Positions 26,839 to 35,862 are shown, counted from the first letter of the stretch. The stretch is DNA of 64,000 nucleotides from Vibrio sp. D404a (GCF_030248535.1 NZ_JAHGAJ010000044.1:79224-143223), one strand, 5' to 3'. Numbers and translations: made by a program. The notes: a model not told the origin generated them from the sequence alone.

Positions 26839-26868
26839 AAAAAACCTCTCCATAAGGGAGAGGTTTCA
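26839..26868 (-). terminator. Terminator between the MFS gene and crbS
   Basis: On the minus strand AACCTCTCC and GGAGAGGTT pair around CTTAT and are followed by T residues. It ends only about 20 bp before the crbS start, so crbS transcription must read through it or start very close by. Confidence 0.85.
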
Positions 26869-26926
26869 TTTAACTAAGGAAGTGTCAGCAACACAATCAG
26901 GTCGATTAATTTCTGTGCTTCAGGCT

Positions 26927-28114
26927 CTAATTCTCTGCTTTCGCTGGTACTGCATCCAAATCAACATCGACCACGGAACTGCGCTCATCCAACTTAATAA
27001 ACAGAGCCAGTACACCCATTGCCGCCATCACCCAGAAAATGTTCGCGCCCCACAATTCATAACCCCAACCACTCAGAGTGGTCATCAATGCGATAAACGC
27101 ACCAAGCGGAATCGCATTATAGAGTGCTTGCAGTGCCACCATCTTATTCTCTTCTTCAGATTGTATATACTGAATGGCAGCAATGTGTGCCATTGCGAAT
27201 GTCACACCATGCAGCAACTGCACTAATACCAAGCCGAAGATATCGGTTGTCGATGCCGTAATACCCCAACGTGCAATCACGCCCAGCGCAGCAATAACAA
27301 ATAGCGTTCTGAGTGCCATCCCAGAGAAGAGACGCTTACTCAATGCAAACACCCCCACTTCAGCAACGACACCTAAGCTCCACAAGTAGCCGATGATGGC
27401 TTCGGAGTGGCCCGCTTCCTTCCAATAAATCGCGCTGAAACTGTAGTAAGCAGCGTGACTGCCCTGCAGCAGCGCCATCAACGCAAGGAACTTCACAACC
27501 GAGCGCTCACGCATCAATGCTCCTAACTTTGGACGTACTTGGTGCTGTTCGGATTGCGTCACTGGCATTAGGTTCGGGTTTCTCATTGCCAGTATCAGAG
27601 ATACAAACACACCAGCCAATGCCGTATATAAAATCATATCAGTGCCATACTGCGCCACCAGATAGCCAACTACAGTTGAGCCTGCAATAAAAGCAATCGA
27701 ACCCCAGAGTCGTGTGCGGCCATAGTCCAATACCTTAAGTCGGCTGTAGTAGTTCGCCATCGCATCAGACAGTGGCACAACTGGTCCACAACAGAGGTTA
27801 AACAAGATGGTCGCTAGCAGCATTAATAGGAAGCTACCACCGGTAAAGAAGTGAAACGCGACAAAAATCAGCGCAGCTAAACTCAGCCAGCGCAGCGCAG
27901 GCATTAAGTGCTCCGCTTTGTGGACACGCGGTGTGATCAACAGGTTCGCCACACATCGCGTCGCAAAACCCACACCAATCAATACACCAATATCACCTGC
28001 CGACACCCCTTGGTCTTCGAACCATAATGCCCAAAACGGCAGATAGACACCGTAAGCGAAAAAGAAACCGATGAAATACTGAGATATCCATCCATAAGGG
28101 GAAGGGTTAAACAT
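26927..28114 (-). CDS. MFS transporter, HcaT-like (phenylpropionate permease family)
   Basis: A 395-aa inner-membrane carrier with 12 predicted helices. It aligns well with E. coli HcaT: FFFAYGVYLPFWALWF, DYGRTRLWGSIAF, LQGSHAAYYSFSAIYW and GYLWSLGVVAEV are shared features. The true substrate is unknown and no aromatic-acid degradation genes are nearby. It is divergent from the DUF294 gene across 211 bp and upstream of crbS on the same strand. The same gene order around crbS occurs in V. cholerae. Confidence 0.87.
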   Translation of the reverse strand: MFNPSPYGWISQYFIGFFFAYGVYLPFWALWFEDQGVSAGDIGVLIGVGFATRCVANLLITPRVHKAEHLMPALRWLSLAALIFVAFHFFTGGSFLLMLLATILFNLCCGPVVPLSDAMANYYSRLKVLDYGRTRLWGSIAFIAGSTVVGYLVAQYGTDMILYTALAGVFVSLILAMRNPNLMPVTQSEQHQVRPKLGALMRERSVVKFLALMALLQGSHAAYYSFSAIYWKEAGHSEAIIGYLWSLGVVAEVGVFALSKRLFSGMALRTLFVIAALGVIARWGITASTTDIFGLVLVQLLHGVTFAMAHIAAIQYIQSEEENKMVALQALYNAIPLGAFIALMTTLSGWGYELWGANIFWVMAAMGVLALFIKLDERSSVVDVDLDAVPAKAEN

Positions 28115-28325
28115 ATATATACCTATATAAACGATTGCAAAGAGGCAGCGGAGATTATGCCTCTACATAATCATATGAAAAAGGGAATAATTACTGCTTT
28201 GAGTTTCCTTGTTATCAATGACTGCATCGCCGAGGAAAATCGTACGTTTAGACTAAAGTCGTCTGGAGCTTCAGTGAGTTTTTGTCAGACTTAACTTTAG
28301 GTTCTTCACTCTATCTGCGACGCTT

Positions 28326-30152
28326 ATGCCTGATAAATTTAATATGCAGCACCCACCCTTTGATAGCTTGTCTGAGGCTGAACAACTGACCCTGCGCTCT
28401 GCACTCGATGTGGTCTACTATCGTGCTCAAGAAACCATACTCGAAGCGGGTCGCCCAAGTCGTCATCTGCATATTTTGATTAAAGGTGCAGTGGAGGAGC
28501 GAGCAGGCCAAGATGGAGAGATTTACGCCCACTATGCCAACGACGATATCTTTGATGTACGCAGTCAATTTGAACCTCACACTAAGCACCAATACATCGC
28601 ACTAGAGGATACACTCAGCTACCTGCTTCCCACTGACGTATTCCTTGAGCTTTATAATGCCAATGGTCAGTTTGCTGCCTACTTTGATAACAACCTTGCT
28701 AAGCGCAAAGAGCTCATAGAGGCCGCCAAGCAGCAGCAAAACTTGGCTGAATTTATCCTAACCAAAGTCGACAATTCGATTTATCACCCACCTCTGATCC
28801 TAGAGCCTAATCAACCTATCAATGAGGTAACAAGAACCCTTAAAGAACAAGGGCTCGACTCGGCTTTAGTTCGTTTAGCCTATGATGATCTAAAAGCTTT
28901 TGGATCATCATGTACCCTACCTTACTCTATCGTCACACGGACCAATTTATTGCACGCTGTGATGCTCGAGAATTACCCCCTTGATGCGCCCGTCGGTGAG
29001 ATAGCGACCTTCCCTGTTTTGCATGTCAATGATGGTGATTTCCTGTTTAACGCCATGATTAATATGACGCGTAATCGGGTAAAACGCTTGATGGTTTGTG
29101 ATGGGCAAGAAGCGGTCGGCATGCTCGATATGACACAGATACTGAGTGCCTTCTCGACCCACTCTCATGTACTGACTCTGCGAATAGCTCGCGCCACCAG
29201 CATTGAAGAGTTAGCTATGGCCTCCAACAAACAGCGTCAATTGGTTGAAAGCTTAATCAGCAATGGCATTCGAACGCGCTTTATCATGGAACTGATCTCT
29301 GCGGTTAACGAACAGATTATCGAGAAAGCTTTTGAACTGATTTTGCCTCCGGCACTGCAAAACCACTGCTGCCTGATTGTTCTCGGCTCAGAGGGACGCG
29401 GAGAACAGATACTCAAAACAGACCAAGACAACGCGCTGATCATTCAAGACGGTTTAGAGTGGCACCACTGTGAAGCTGTAATGGCCGAACTGACCCATAC
29501 CCTGCAACAGCTTGGTTACCCGCTCTGCCCAGGCAATGTGATGGTGAATAATCCGAAATGGGTGCACTCACAACAAGGCTGGAAGGAAACACTATCCCAA
29601 TGGGTGAAGAAGGCAACTCCCGATACGGTCATGGACATCGCCATTATGGCAGACGCTCATGCAGTAGCAGGCAATCGAGAGCTATTGCAACCGGTTAAAG
29701 ATCATTTGAGAGATTTAATGGTGGGACAAGAACTCATACTCACAGAGTTCTGCCGCCCTGCCCTGAACTTCTCTGTACCGCTATCTCTGTTTGGTAACGT
29801 GAAAGCGTCGAAATCAGGGTTAGACATAAAACAAGGAGGCATCTTCCCTATCGTTCATGGTGTAAGAGCGCTCAGCCTTGAACACGGCATCAGTGTCAAC
29901 AACACCTTCGAACGTATCGAAGCACTAGTAGAAAAGAATGTTCTTGAACGAAGCACTGCAGACAACCTCAGCGAAGCGCTCAAACAGTTCTTCAAGTGGC
30001 GTCTATCACAACGTTTATCGCAGCAGCACAGCAGCAACAAACTCGACGTGAAACTCATGGAGCGCGCAGACCGAGACCTATTAAGGCACAGTTTGCACGT
30101 TGTGAAAAAGTTTAAGCAATGGTTGGGCTATCACTACCAAATTAGGGATTAG
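28326..30152 (+). CDS. cNMP-binding/CBS/DUF294 nucleotidyltransferase protein
   Basis: A 608-aa soluble multidomain protein. Residues about 10-125 form a cyclic-nucleotide-binding fold (LHILIKGAVEER, DIFDVRSQF). Residues about 150-275 hold a CBS pair. The DUF294 nucleotidyltransferase core follows, with LGSEGRGEQILKTDQDNALI (GS-x-GR-x-E then D-x-D) resembling GlnD uridylyltransferase, and a DUF294 C-terminal helical domain (about 460-605). It probably senses a nucleotide and transfers a nucleotidyl group to an unknown target. It starts a two-gene operon with the exonuclease, 6 bp apart, between crbS and acs. A second ATG lies six codons in. Confidence 0.88.
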   Translation: MPDKFNMQHPPFDSLSEAEQLTLRSALDVVYYRAQETILEAGRPSRHLHILIKGAVEERAGQDGEIYAHYANDDIFDVRSQFEPHTKHQYIALEDTLSYLLPTDVFLELYNANGQFAAYFDNNLAKRKELIEAAKQQQNLAEFILTKVDNSIYHPPLILEPNQPINEVTRTLKEQGLDSALVRLAYDDLKAFGSSCTLPYSIVTRTNLLHAVMLENYPLDAPVGEIATFPVLHVNDGDFLFNAMINMTRNRVKRLMVCDGQEAVGMLDMTQILSAFSTHSHVLTLRIARATSIEELAMASNKQRQLVESLISNGIRTRFIMELISAVNEQIIEKAFELILPPALQNHCCLIVLGSEGRGEQILKTDQDNALIIQDGLEWHHCEAVMAELTHTLQQLGYPLCPGNVMVNNPKWVHSQQGWKETLSQWVKKATPDTVMDIAIMADAHAVAGNRELLQPVKDHLRDLMVGQELILTEFCRPALNFSVPLSLFGNVKASKSGLDIKQGGIFPIVHGVRALSLEHGISVNNTFERIEALVEKNVLERSTADNLSEALKQFFKWRLSQRLSQQHSSNKLDVKLMERADRDLLRHSLHVVKKFKQWLGYHYQIRD

Positions 30153-30158
30153 ATCACC

Positions 30159-30791
30159 ATGAACCGATTAGTACGCTATTACTGGTATCGAAAGCTCAAA
30201 GGGTCGCCCTATCGGGATCTCTTCACCACCAATTCAGGACAAGAGTTGGTGTCACTCGATTGTGAAACCACCAGCCTAGATCCAAATCAAGCGGAGCTGG
30301 TCTCAATTGCAGCGACCAAGATTGTCGGTAACCGCATCATCACCAGTCAGCCGTTTGAGGTCAGATTAAGAGCGCCACAATCTCTAGATTCCAACTCCAT
30401 CAAAATCCATCGTATCCGCCATCAAGATCTCAAACATGGTGTCGAAGAGAAAGAGGCAATTATGGCGTTGCTCGATTTCATCGGTAATCGACCTTTGGTG
30501 GGATATCACATCCGCTACGACAAAAAAATACTCGATAAAGCGTGTTTAAAACATTTTGGCTTCCCGATGCCTAATCCGTTAGTAGAAGTGAGCCAGCTCT
30601 ACCAAGAAAAACTCGAAAAACACCTGCCCAATGCCTATTTTGACTTGAGCTTAGACACCATTTGTCGCCAGCTCGACCTGCCACTGCCCACCAATAAACA
30701 CGATGCATTACAAGACGCTATCTCGGCTGCACTGATTTTTGTGCGTCTGCAACACGGCGATCTGCCCCGCCTCAACTCTTCTTATTCGTAA
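30159..30791 (+). CDS. DnaQ-family 3'-5' exonuclease (DEDDh)
   Basis: A 210-aa protein of the DnaQ/exonuclease superfamily. Exo I is SLDCETTSLDP (D and E), Exo II is GYHIRYDKKIL (D), and Exo III is NKHDALQDA (H and D), making it DEDDh. It is not the polymerase III proofreading subunit by sequence, and lies 6 bp after the DUF294 nucleotidyltransferase gene. This pairing is conserved next to acs in vibrios as I recall. The substrate (DNA, RNA or small nucleotides) is unknown; removal of a nucleotidyl group installed by its neighbour is an attractive but untested idea. Confidence 0.9.
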   Translation: MNRLVRYYWYRKLKGSPYRDLFTTNSGQELVSLDCETTSLDPNQAELVSIAATKIVGNRIITSQPFEVRLRAPQSLDSNSIKIHRIRHQDLKHGVEEKEAIMALLDFIGNRPLVGYHIRYDKKILDKACLKHFGFPMPNPLVEVSQLYQEKLEKHLPNAYFDLSLDTICRQLDLPLPTNKHDALQDAISAALIFVRLQHGDLPRLNSSYS

Positions 30792-30901
30792 TTCAACCTT
30801 TGCGAATAAATGGAACGATCCAACTCTCAAAAAAACACTTAACTCGCTATTTTTTAAGTAGAAACCCTCTTCTCATCCTAAAGTCTAATTGTGGAAATGG
30901 C

Positions 30902-30913
30902 TCGGCTAGCCGA
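30902..30913. promoter_or_regulatory. Perfect 12-bp palindrome in the acs upstream region
   Basis: TCGGCTAGCCGA lies 98 bp before the acs start and 18 bp after a CTAAAGT motif (30878-30884). It could be an operator, but no known regulator is matched. Confidence 0.35.
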
Positions 30914-31010
30914 CAGTGATAACACAACGACAGTCCACTAACTTGACTTAGAAACTGAACATAAAGGAAGTTGCCAATTCATTAAGAATGTAGGCACAAG
31001 GAGAGATGCA

Positions 31011-32960
31011 ATGAGTGAAGCCCACGTTTATCCGGTAAAAGAAAACATCAAAGCAAATACGCACGCGGATAATGACACTTACCTAGCCATGTACCAACAA
31101 TCTGTTTCTGACCCTGAAGGTTTCTGGGGCGAGCATGGAAAAATCGTAGATTGGATTAAGCCTTTCACCCAAGTGAAAAGCACTTCATTTGACCCAGGCC
31201 ACATCGACATTCGCTGGTTTGAAGATGGCACACTCAACGTGTCTGCTAACTGTATTGACCGCCACCTTGCTGAGCGCGGTGACGATGTTGCCATCATCTG
31301 GGAAGGTGATGACCCAGCTGACGACAAGACGCTGACTTTCAATGAACTGCACAAAGAAGTGTGTGAGTTCTCTAACGCACTTAAAGAGCAAGGCGTACAG
31401 AAAGGCGACGTCGTGTGTCTGTACATGCCAATGGTGCCAGAAGCGGCAGTTGCGATGCTTGCTTGTACACGTATTGGCGCGGTTCATACTGTGGTATTTG
31501 GTGGTTTCTCACCAGAAGCACTATCAGGCCGTATCATCGATTCTGATTCTAAAGTCGTGATCACTGCGGATGAAGGCGTTCGTGGCGGCCGCGCTGTTCC
31601 TCTTAAGAAGAATGTCGATGAAGCATTGACCAACCCAGAAGTGAAAACCATTCAGAAAGTTATCGTCATGAAACGCACAGGCGGTGACATCGATTGGCAC
31701 GAACATCGTGATGTATGGTGGCATGAAGCAACAGCAAACGTATCTTCAGAGTGCCCACCAGAAGAGATGAAAGCAGAAGATCCCCTGTTCATCCTGTACA
31801 CGTCAGGCTCAACAGGTAAACCTAAAGGTGTTCTACACACAACGGGTGGCTACCTAGTTTACGCTGCAATGACCTTCAAGTACGTATTTGACTACCAAGA
31901 GGGCGAGACCTTCTGGTGTACTGCGGATGTGGGTTGGATCACTGGTCACACATACCTTATCTACGGTCCACTGGCGAACGGCGCCAAGACAATCCTATTT
32001 GAGGGCGTACCAAACTACCCAAATACTAGCCGTATGAGTGAAGTGGTTGATAAGCACCAAGTCAACATCCTATACACGGCACCAACCGCGATTCGTGCTC
32101 TGATGGCGAAAGGTAACGAAGCAGTTGAAGGCACTACGCGTAGCAGCTTACGTATTATGGGTTCGGTAGGTGAACCAATTAACCCAGAAGCGTGGGAGTG
32201 GTACTACAAAACCATTGGTAACGAGAACTCACCGATTGTTGATACATGGTGGCAAACCGAAACGGGCGGCATCTTGATCGCTCCTCTTCCGGGGGCAACA
32301 GATCTAAAACCTGGCTCTGCAACTCGTCCATTCTTCGGTGTTCAACCTGCCCTAGTGGATAACATGGGTAACATCATCGAAGGCGCGACCGACGGCAACT
32401 TGGTTATCCTAGATTCATGGCCAGGCCAAATGCGTACCGTTTATGGTGACCATGAGCGCTTCGAGCAGACTTACTTCTCAACCTTCAAAGGCATGTACTT
32501 CACTAGTGATGGTGCTCGTCGTGATGAAGATGGTTACTACTGGATCACAGGCCGTGTTGATGACGTACTGAACGTATCTGGCCACCGTATGGGTACGGCA
32601 GAGATTGAGTCAGCTCTGGTTGCCTTCGACAAGATTGCCGAGGCTGCGATTGTGGGTATCCCTCACGACATCAAAGGCCAAGCAATTTACGCTTACATCA
32701 CGCTGAATGATGGTGAGTTCCCAACAGCTGAACTACATAAAGAAGTGAAAGACTGGGTACGTAAAGAGATTGGTCCAATTGCCACACCAGATGTGCTGCA
32801 CTGGACAGACTCTCTACCTAAGACACGTTCAGGTAAGATCATGCGTCGCATCTTGCGTAAGATTGCAACGGGAGACACGGGCAACCTTGGTGATACGTCG
32901 ACTCTGGCTGACCCAAGTGTGGTCGACAAGCTGATTGCAGAGAAAGCCGAGTTAGCTTAA
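31011..32960 (+). CDS. acs: Acetyl-CoA synthetase
   Basis: Acs activates acetate to acetyl-CoA via acetyl-AMP, the high-affinity acetate scavenging route. The product is 649 aa, the usual length. The P-loop-like YTSGSTGKPKG, WWQTETGG, and hinge motifs are present. The regulatory Lys609 in KTRSGKIMRR is the residue acetylated by Pat-type enzymes in enteric bacteria. CrbS/CrbR elsewhere in this window is its expected activator, and the VC_2705-type symporter would supply acetate. The ribosome binding site is AAGGAGAGA. Confidence 0.98.
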   Translation: MSEAHVYPVKENIKANTHADNDTYLAMYQQSVSDPEGFWGEHGKIVDWIKPFTQVKSTSFDPGHIDIRWFEDGTLNVSANCIDRHLAERGDDVAIIWEGDDPADDKTLTFNELHKEVCEFSNALKEQGVQKGDVVCLYMPMVPEAAVAMLACTRIGAVHTVVFGGFSPEALSGRIIDSDSKVVITADEGVRGGRAVPLKKNVDEALTNPEVKTIQKVIVMKRTGGDIDWHEHRDVWWHEATANVSSECPPEEMKAEDPLFILYTSGSTGKPKGVLHTTGGYLVYAAMTFKYVFDYQEGETFWCTADVGWITGHTYLIYGPLANGAKTILFEGVPNYPNTSRMSEVVDKHQVNILYTAPTAIRALMAKGNEAVEGTTRSSLRIMGSVGEPINPEAWEWYYKTIGNENSPIVDTWWQTETGGILIAPLPGATDLKPGSATRPFFGVQPALVDNMGNIIEGATDGNLVILDSWPGQMRTVYGDHERFEQTYFSTFKGMYFTSDGARRDEDGYYWITGRVDDVLNVSGHRMGTAEIESALVAFDKIAEAAIVGIPHDIKGQAIYAYITLNDGEFPTAELHKEVKDWVRKEIGPIATPDVLHWTDSLPKTRSGKIMRRILRKIATGDTGNLGDTSTLADPSVVDKLIAEKAELA

Positions 32961-32980
32961 TACTCGCAGCTCATTTAACG

Positions 32981-33009
32981 CCTCAAGTCACAACCATGTT
33001 TACTTGAGG
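32981..33009 (+). repeat. Hairpin downstream of acs
   Basis: CCTCAAGT and ACTTGAGG form a perfect 8-bp stem around 13 nt, with no T-tract. It may protect the acs mRNA 3' end from decay. Confidence 0.45.
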
Positions 33010-33032
33010 TGTTTAAAACAGAACCAACCGTA

Positions 33033-33059
33033 AACCGTCACTCATGTGGCGGTTTTTTT
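33033..33059 (+). terminator. Terminator of acs
   Basis: AACCGTCAC and GTGGCGGTT (one T-G pair) with a TCAT loop are followed by seven T residues. Confidence 0.88.
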
Positions 33060-33167
33060 ATGCCTGATCTTGATCTCAAATATCCTGCCTTAAATTAAGG
33101 CTAAGCGCGTTTTTTGTTAAGTTGGTAACAATTCCGCCCTATTTGATTAGGAGATTAGACCAGTAAA

Positions 33168-33198
33168 TTGCTGCGATTTGCGCTGAATTAGCTATAAT
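33168..33198 (+). promoter_or_regulatory. Probable sigma-70 promoter of aroQ-accBC
   Basis: TTGCTG and TATAAT are spaced by 19 bp. The -10 is perfect and the spacing is long. It would give a leader of about 105 nt before aroQ. Confidence 0.5.
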
Positions 33199-33308
33199 CT
33201 GGTTCTATTTTTTAAAATCGGTCGTTTTGCCCCTAGTAAAACGGCGTGATTTGTAAATAAAATGGGACATTCACACTCATCGTCACGATAAAGGAAGATA
33301 GCCCCACA

Positions 33309-33758
33309 ATGTCTACAAAGTTTCGCATTCTAGTTCTAAATGGCCCAAACCTTAACCTTTTAGGCCTAAGAGAGCCCGCACATTACGGTTCTCAAACACT
33401 TGACCAGATCATTAGCTCTCTAACCGAGCAAGCGAAAACACAAGATGTTGAGCTGTCTCACTTACAGTCAAATCGTGAGTACGAGCTAATAGAAGCCATT
33501 CACAGCGCATACCAAAATGTTGATTTTATTATTATCAACCCTGCAGCGTTCACACACACCAGTGTGGCACTGCGCGATGCTCTGCTTGGCGTAGCAATCC
33601 CTTTTATTGAAGTGCACCTATCGAATGTACACGCACGTGAACCATTCAGACACCACTCATACCTTTCTGATAAAGCAGAAGGCGTCATTTGTGGGTTAGG
33701 CGCACAAGGCTACCAATTTGCTTTGACCGCTGCGATTAACAAGCTTCAGTCAAAGTAA
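33309..33758 (+). CDS. aroQ: 3-dehydroquinate dehydratase, type II
   Basis: AroQ converts 3-dehydroquinate to 3-dehydroshikimate in the shikimate pathway. The product is 149 aa, normal for the type II dodecameric enzyme. The N-terminus NGPNLNLLGLREPAHYG holds the catalytic Tyr loop, NPAAFTHTSVALRDAL the catalytic His, and HLSNVHAREPFR the substrate-binding segment. The aroQ-accB-accC order is common in gammaproteobacteria. accB starts 74 bp downstream with no terminator between. Confidence 0.96.
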   Translation: MSTKFRILVLNGPNLNLLGLREPAHYGSQTLDQIISSLTEQAKTQDVELSHLQSNREYELIEAIHSAYQNVDFIIINPAAFTHTSVALRDALLGVAIPFIEVHLSNVHAREPFRHHSYLSDKAEGVICGLGAQGYQFALTAAINKLQSK

Positions 33759-33832
33759 CGAACATAACCGAACTAATAGACACCAGCTCCAGTCATTGAG
33801 CATGGTTAATTAACAAATAAGAGAAAGAAACG

Positions 33833-34300
33833 ATGGATATTCGCAAAATCAAAAAGCTGATCGAATTGGTTGAAGAGTCTGGTATCGCAGAACTAGAAAT
33901 CTCTGAAGGTGAAGAGTCAGTACGCATCAGCCGTAACGGCACTGCTCCTGCAGCAGCACCAGTTCAATACGCAGCAGCGCCAGCACCTGTAGCAGCACCA
34001 GCTCCTGCAGCGGCTCCAGCTCCTGCGGCGGCTCCAGAAGCAGCTGAAGCTCCAACGGCAGTAACTGGTCACCAAGTTCTTTCTCCAATGGTTGGTACTT
34101 TCTACAGCGCGCCAAGCCCAGATGCAAAACCATTCGTTAAAGTTGGTCAACAAGTTAACGCTGGCGACACTCTATGTATCGTTGAAGCGATGAAGATGAT
34201 GAACCAAATCGAAGCGGACAAGTCTGGTGTTGTAACTGCAATCCTAGTTGAAGACGGCCAACCAGTTGAGTTCGACCAAGCTCTAGTAATTATCGAATAA
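33833..34300 (+). CDS. accB: Biotin carboxyl carrier protein of acetyl-CoA carboxylase
   Basis: A 155-aa carrier subunit of acetyl-CoA carboxylase, which makes malonyl-CoA for fatty-acid synthesis. The N-terminal dimerisation/contact helix IRKIKKLIELVEESG is followed by an Ala/Pro-rich flexible linker (about 45-75). The C-terminal biotinyl domain carries the biotinylation site Lys121 in EAMKMM. It is followed by accC after 15 bp, so the two are one operon. Confidence 0.98.
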   Translation: MDIRKIKKLIELVEESGIAELEISEGEESVRISRNGTAPAAAPVQYAAAPAPVAAPAPAAAPAPAAAPEAAEAPTAVTGHQVLSPMVGTFYSAPSPDAKPFVKVGQQVNAGDTLCIVEAMKMMNQIEADKSGVVTAILVEDGQPVEFDQALVIIE

Positions 34301-34315
34301 TAGAGAAGCCTCATT

Positions 34316-35659
34316 ATGTTAGATAAATTAGTAATCGCGAACCGTGGTGAAATTGCACTACGTATTCTGCGAGCATGTAAAGAGCTAGGCATTAAAACGG
34401 TAGCTGTTCACTCAACAGCTGACCGTGACCTTAAGCACGTACTGCTTGCAGATGAAACCATTTGTATCGGTCCAGCTCGTGGTATCGATAGCTACCTGAA
34501 CATCCCTCGCATTATCAGTGCGGCAGAGGTAACAGGCGCTGTTGCTATTCACCCTGGCTACGGCTTCCTATCTGAAAACGCAGACTTTGCTGAGCAAGTT
34601 GAGCAAAGCGGTTTCATCTTCGTAGGTCCTAAAGCTGAAACTATCCGCATCATGGGTGATAAAGTTTCTGCAATCACGGCAATGAAGAAAGCTGGCGTAC
34701 CTTGTGTACCGGGTTCTGACGGCCCACTGAACGACGACGAAGCAACTAACAAAGCTCACGCTAAGCGTATTGGCTACCCAGTAATCATTAAAGCATCTGG
34801 TGGCGGCGGTGGTCGTGGTATGCGTGTTGTACGTTCTGAAAAAGAGCTAACTGAAGCAATCGCAATGACACGTGCAGAAGCAAAAGCATGTTTCAACAAC
34901 GATATGGTTTACATGGAGAAATTCCTAGAAAATCCACGTCACGTTGAAGTACAAGTGATTGCTGACGGTCAAGGCGGTGCTATCCACCTTGGTGAGCGTG
35001 ACTGTTCTATGCAGCGTCGTCACCAGAAGGTTGTTGAAGAAGCGCCAGCACCAGGTATCACTGCAGAAATGCGTAAGTACATTGGTGAGCGTTGTACTCG
35101 TGCTTGTCTTGAGATTGGCTACCGTGGTGCAGGTACTTTTGAGTTCCTATACGAAAACGGTGAGTTCTACTTCATCGAGATGAACACTCGTATCCAAGTA
35201 GAGCACCCAGTAACTGAGATGGTTACCGGTGTTGACCTAATCAAAGAGCAACTACGTGTTGCTGCGGGTCAGCCTTTGTCTTTCACTCAAGATGACATCA
35301 AGATCAGCGGTCACGCTATCGAGTGTCGTATCAATGCGGAAGACCCAGATAAGTTCCTACCTTCACCAGGTAAGATCGAGCGTTTCCACGCTCCTGGTGG
35401 CATGGGCGTACGTTGGGATTCTCACATCTACACGGGCTACACAGTACCACCTCACTACGATTCAATGATTGGTAAGCTGATCACTTACGGTGAGAACCGC
35501 GATGTAGCGATCTCTCGTATGAAGAATGCTCTAGGTGAGATGATTGTAGAAGGCATTAAAGTGAACATCCCTCTACAAGAGTCGATTATGAACGACGAGA
35601 ACTTCCAACACGGTGGTGCAAACATCCACTACCTTGAGAAGAAACTTGGTCTTCAATAA
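34316..35659 (+). CDS. accC: Biotin carboxylase subunit of acetyl-CoA carboxylase
   Basis: AccC carboxylates the biotin on AccB with ATP and bicarbonate. The product is 447 aa. The ATP-grasp motif KASGGGGGRGMRVV, the bicarbonate/biotin segment EFLYENGEFYFIEMNTRIQVEHPVTE (residues about 276-301) and the start LVIANRGEIALRILRACKELG all fit. The gene is the end of the aroQ-accBC unit, with a clear terminator 25 bp downstream. Confidence 0.98.
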   Translation: MLDKLVIANRGEIALRILRACKELGIKTVAVHSTADRDLKHVLLADETICIGPARGIDSYLNIPRIISAAEVTGAVAIHPGYGFLSENADFAEQVEQSGFIFVGPKAETIRIMGDKVSAITAMKKAGVPCVPGSDGPLNDDEATNKAHAKRIGYPVIIKASGGGGGRGMRVVRSEKELTEAIAMTRAEAKACFNNDMVYMEKFLENPRHVEVQVIADGQGGAIHLGERDCSMQRRHQKVVEEAPAPGITAEMRKYIGERCTRACLEIGYRGAGTFEFLYENGEFYFIEMNTRIQVEHPVTEMVTGVDLIKEQLRVAAGQPLSFTQDDIKISGHAIECRINAEDPDKFLPSPGKIERFHAPGGMGVRWDSHIYTGYTVPPHYDSMIGKLITYGENRDVAISRMKNALGEMIVEGIKVNIPLQESIMNDENFQHGGANIHYLEKKLGLQ

Positions 35660-35682
35660 TCGGTTCATTTAAGAACATCACG

Positions 35683-35710
35683 AAATGCCCACCTCGGTGG
35701 GCATTTTTAT
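35683..35710 (+). terminator. Terminator of accBC
   Basis: AAATGCCCACC and GGTGGGCATTT form a perfect stem with a two-base loop region, followed by TTATTT. Confidence 0.92.
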
Positions 35711-35862
35711 TTCTAATAATTTCATCAATACAAGCAACTGAAAATAAAGAGTTAAATAGGTCAATTTCATACTTCCATCTCTGTCTCCCCTCGATATTTC
35801 TGATCCTTTAATCAAACAAGTCGTAGATCTGTGTGATGTAAAAATCACCTGGAGACAAGACA

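Larger units (their letters stand above)
32961..33308. other. Intergenic region between acs and aroQ
   Basis: The first 100 bp hold two hairpins after acs (32981-33009 and 33033-33059). The rest is A+T-rich, with a probable aroQ/accB promoter (TATAAT at 33193-33198). No additional gene was seen. Confidence 0.6.

Noticed and set aside
33917..34153. Minus-strand open frame opposite accB
   Set aside because: Its Leu/Cys/Ser-rich low-complexity sequence mirrors the Ala/Pro linker of AccB.
35840..35862. CRP site before the DUF4397 lipoprotein (TGTGATG...ATCACC)
   Set aside because: The spacing between half sites is 8 rather than 6 bp, so it does not fit CRP.
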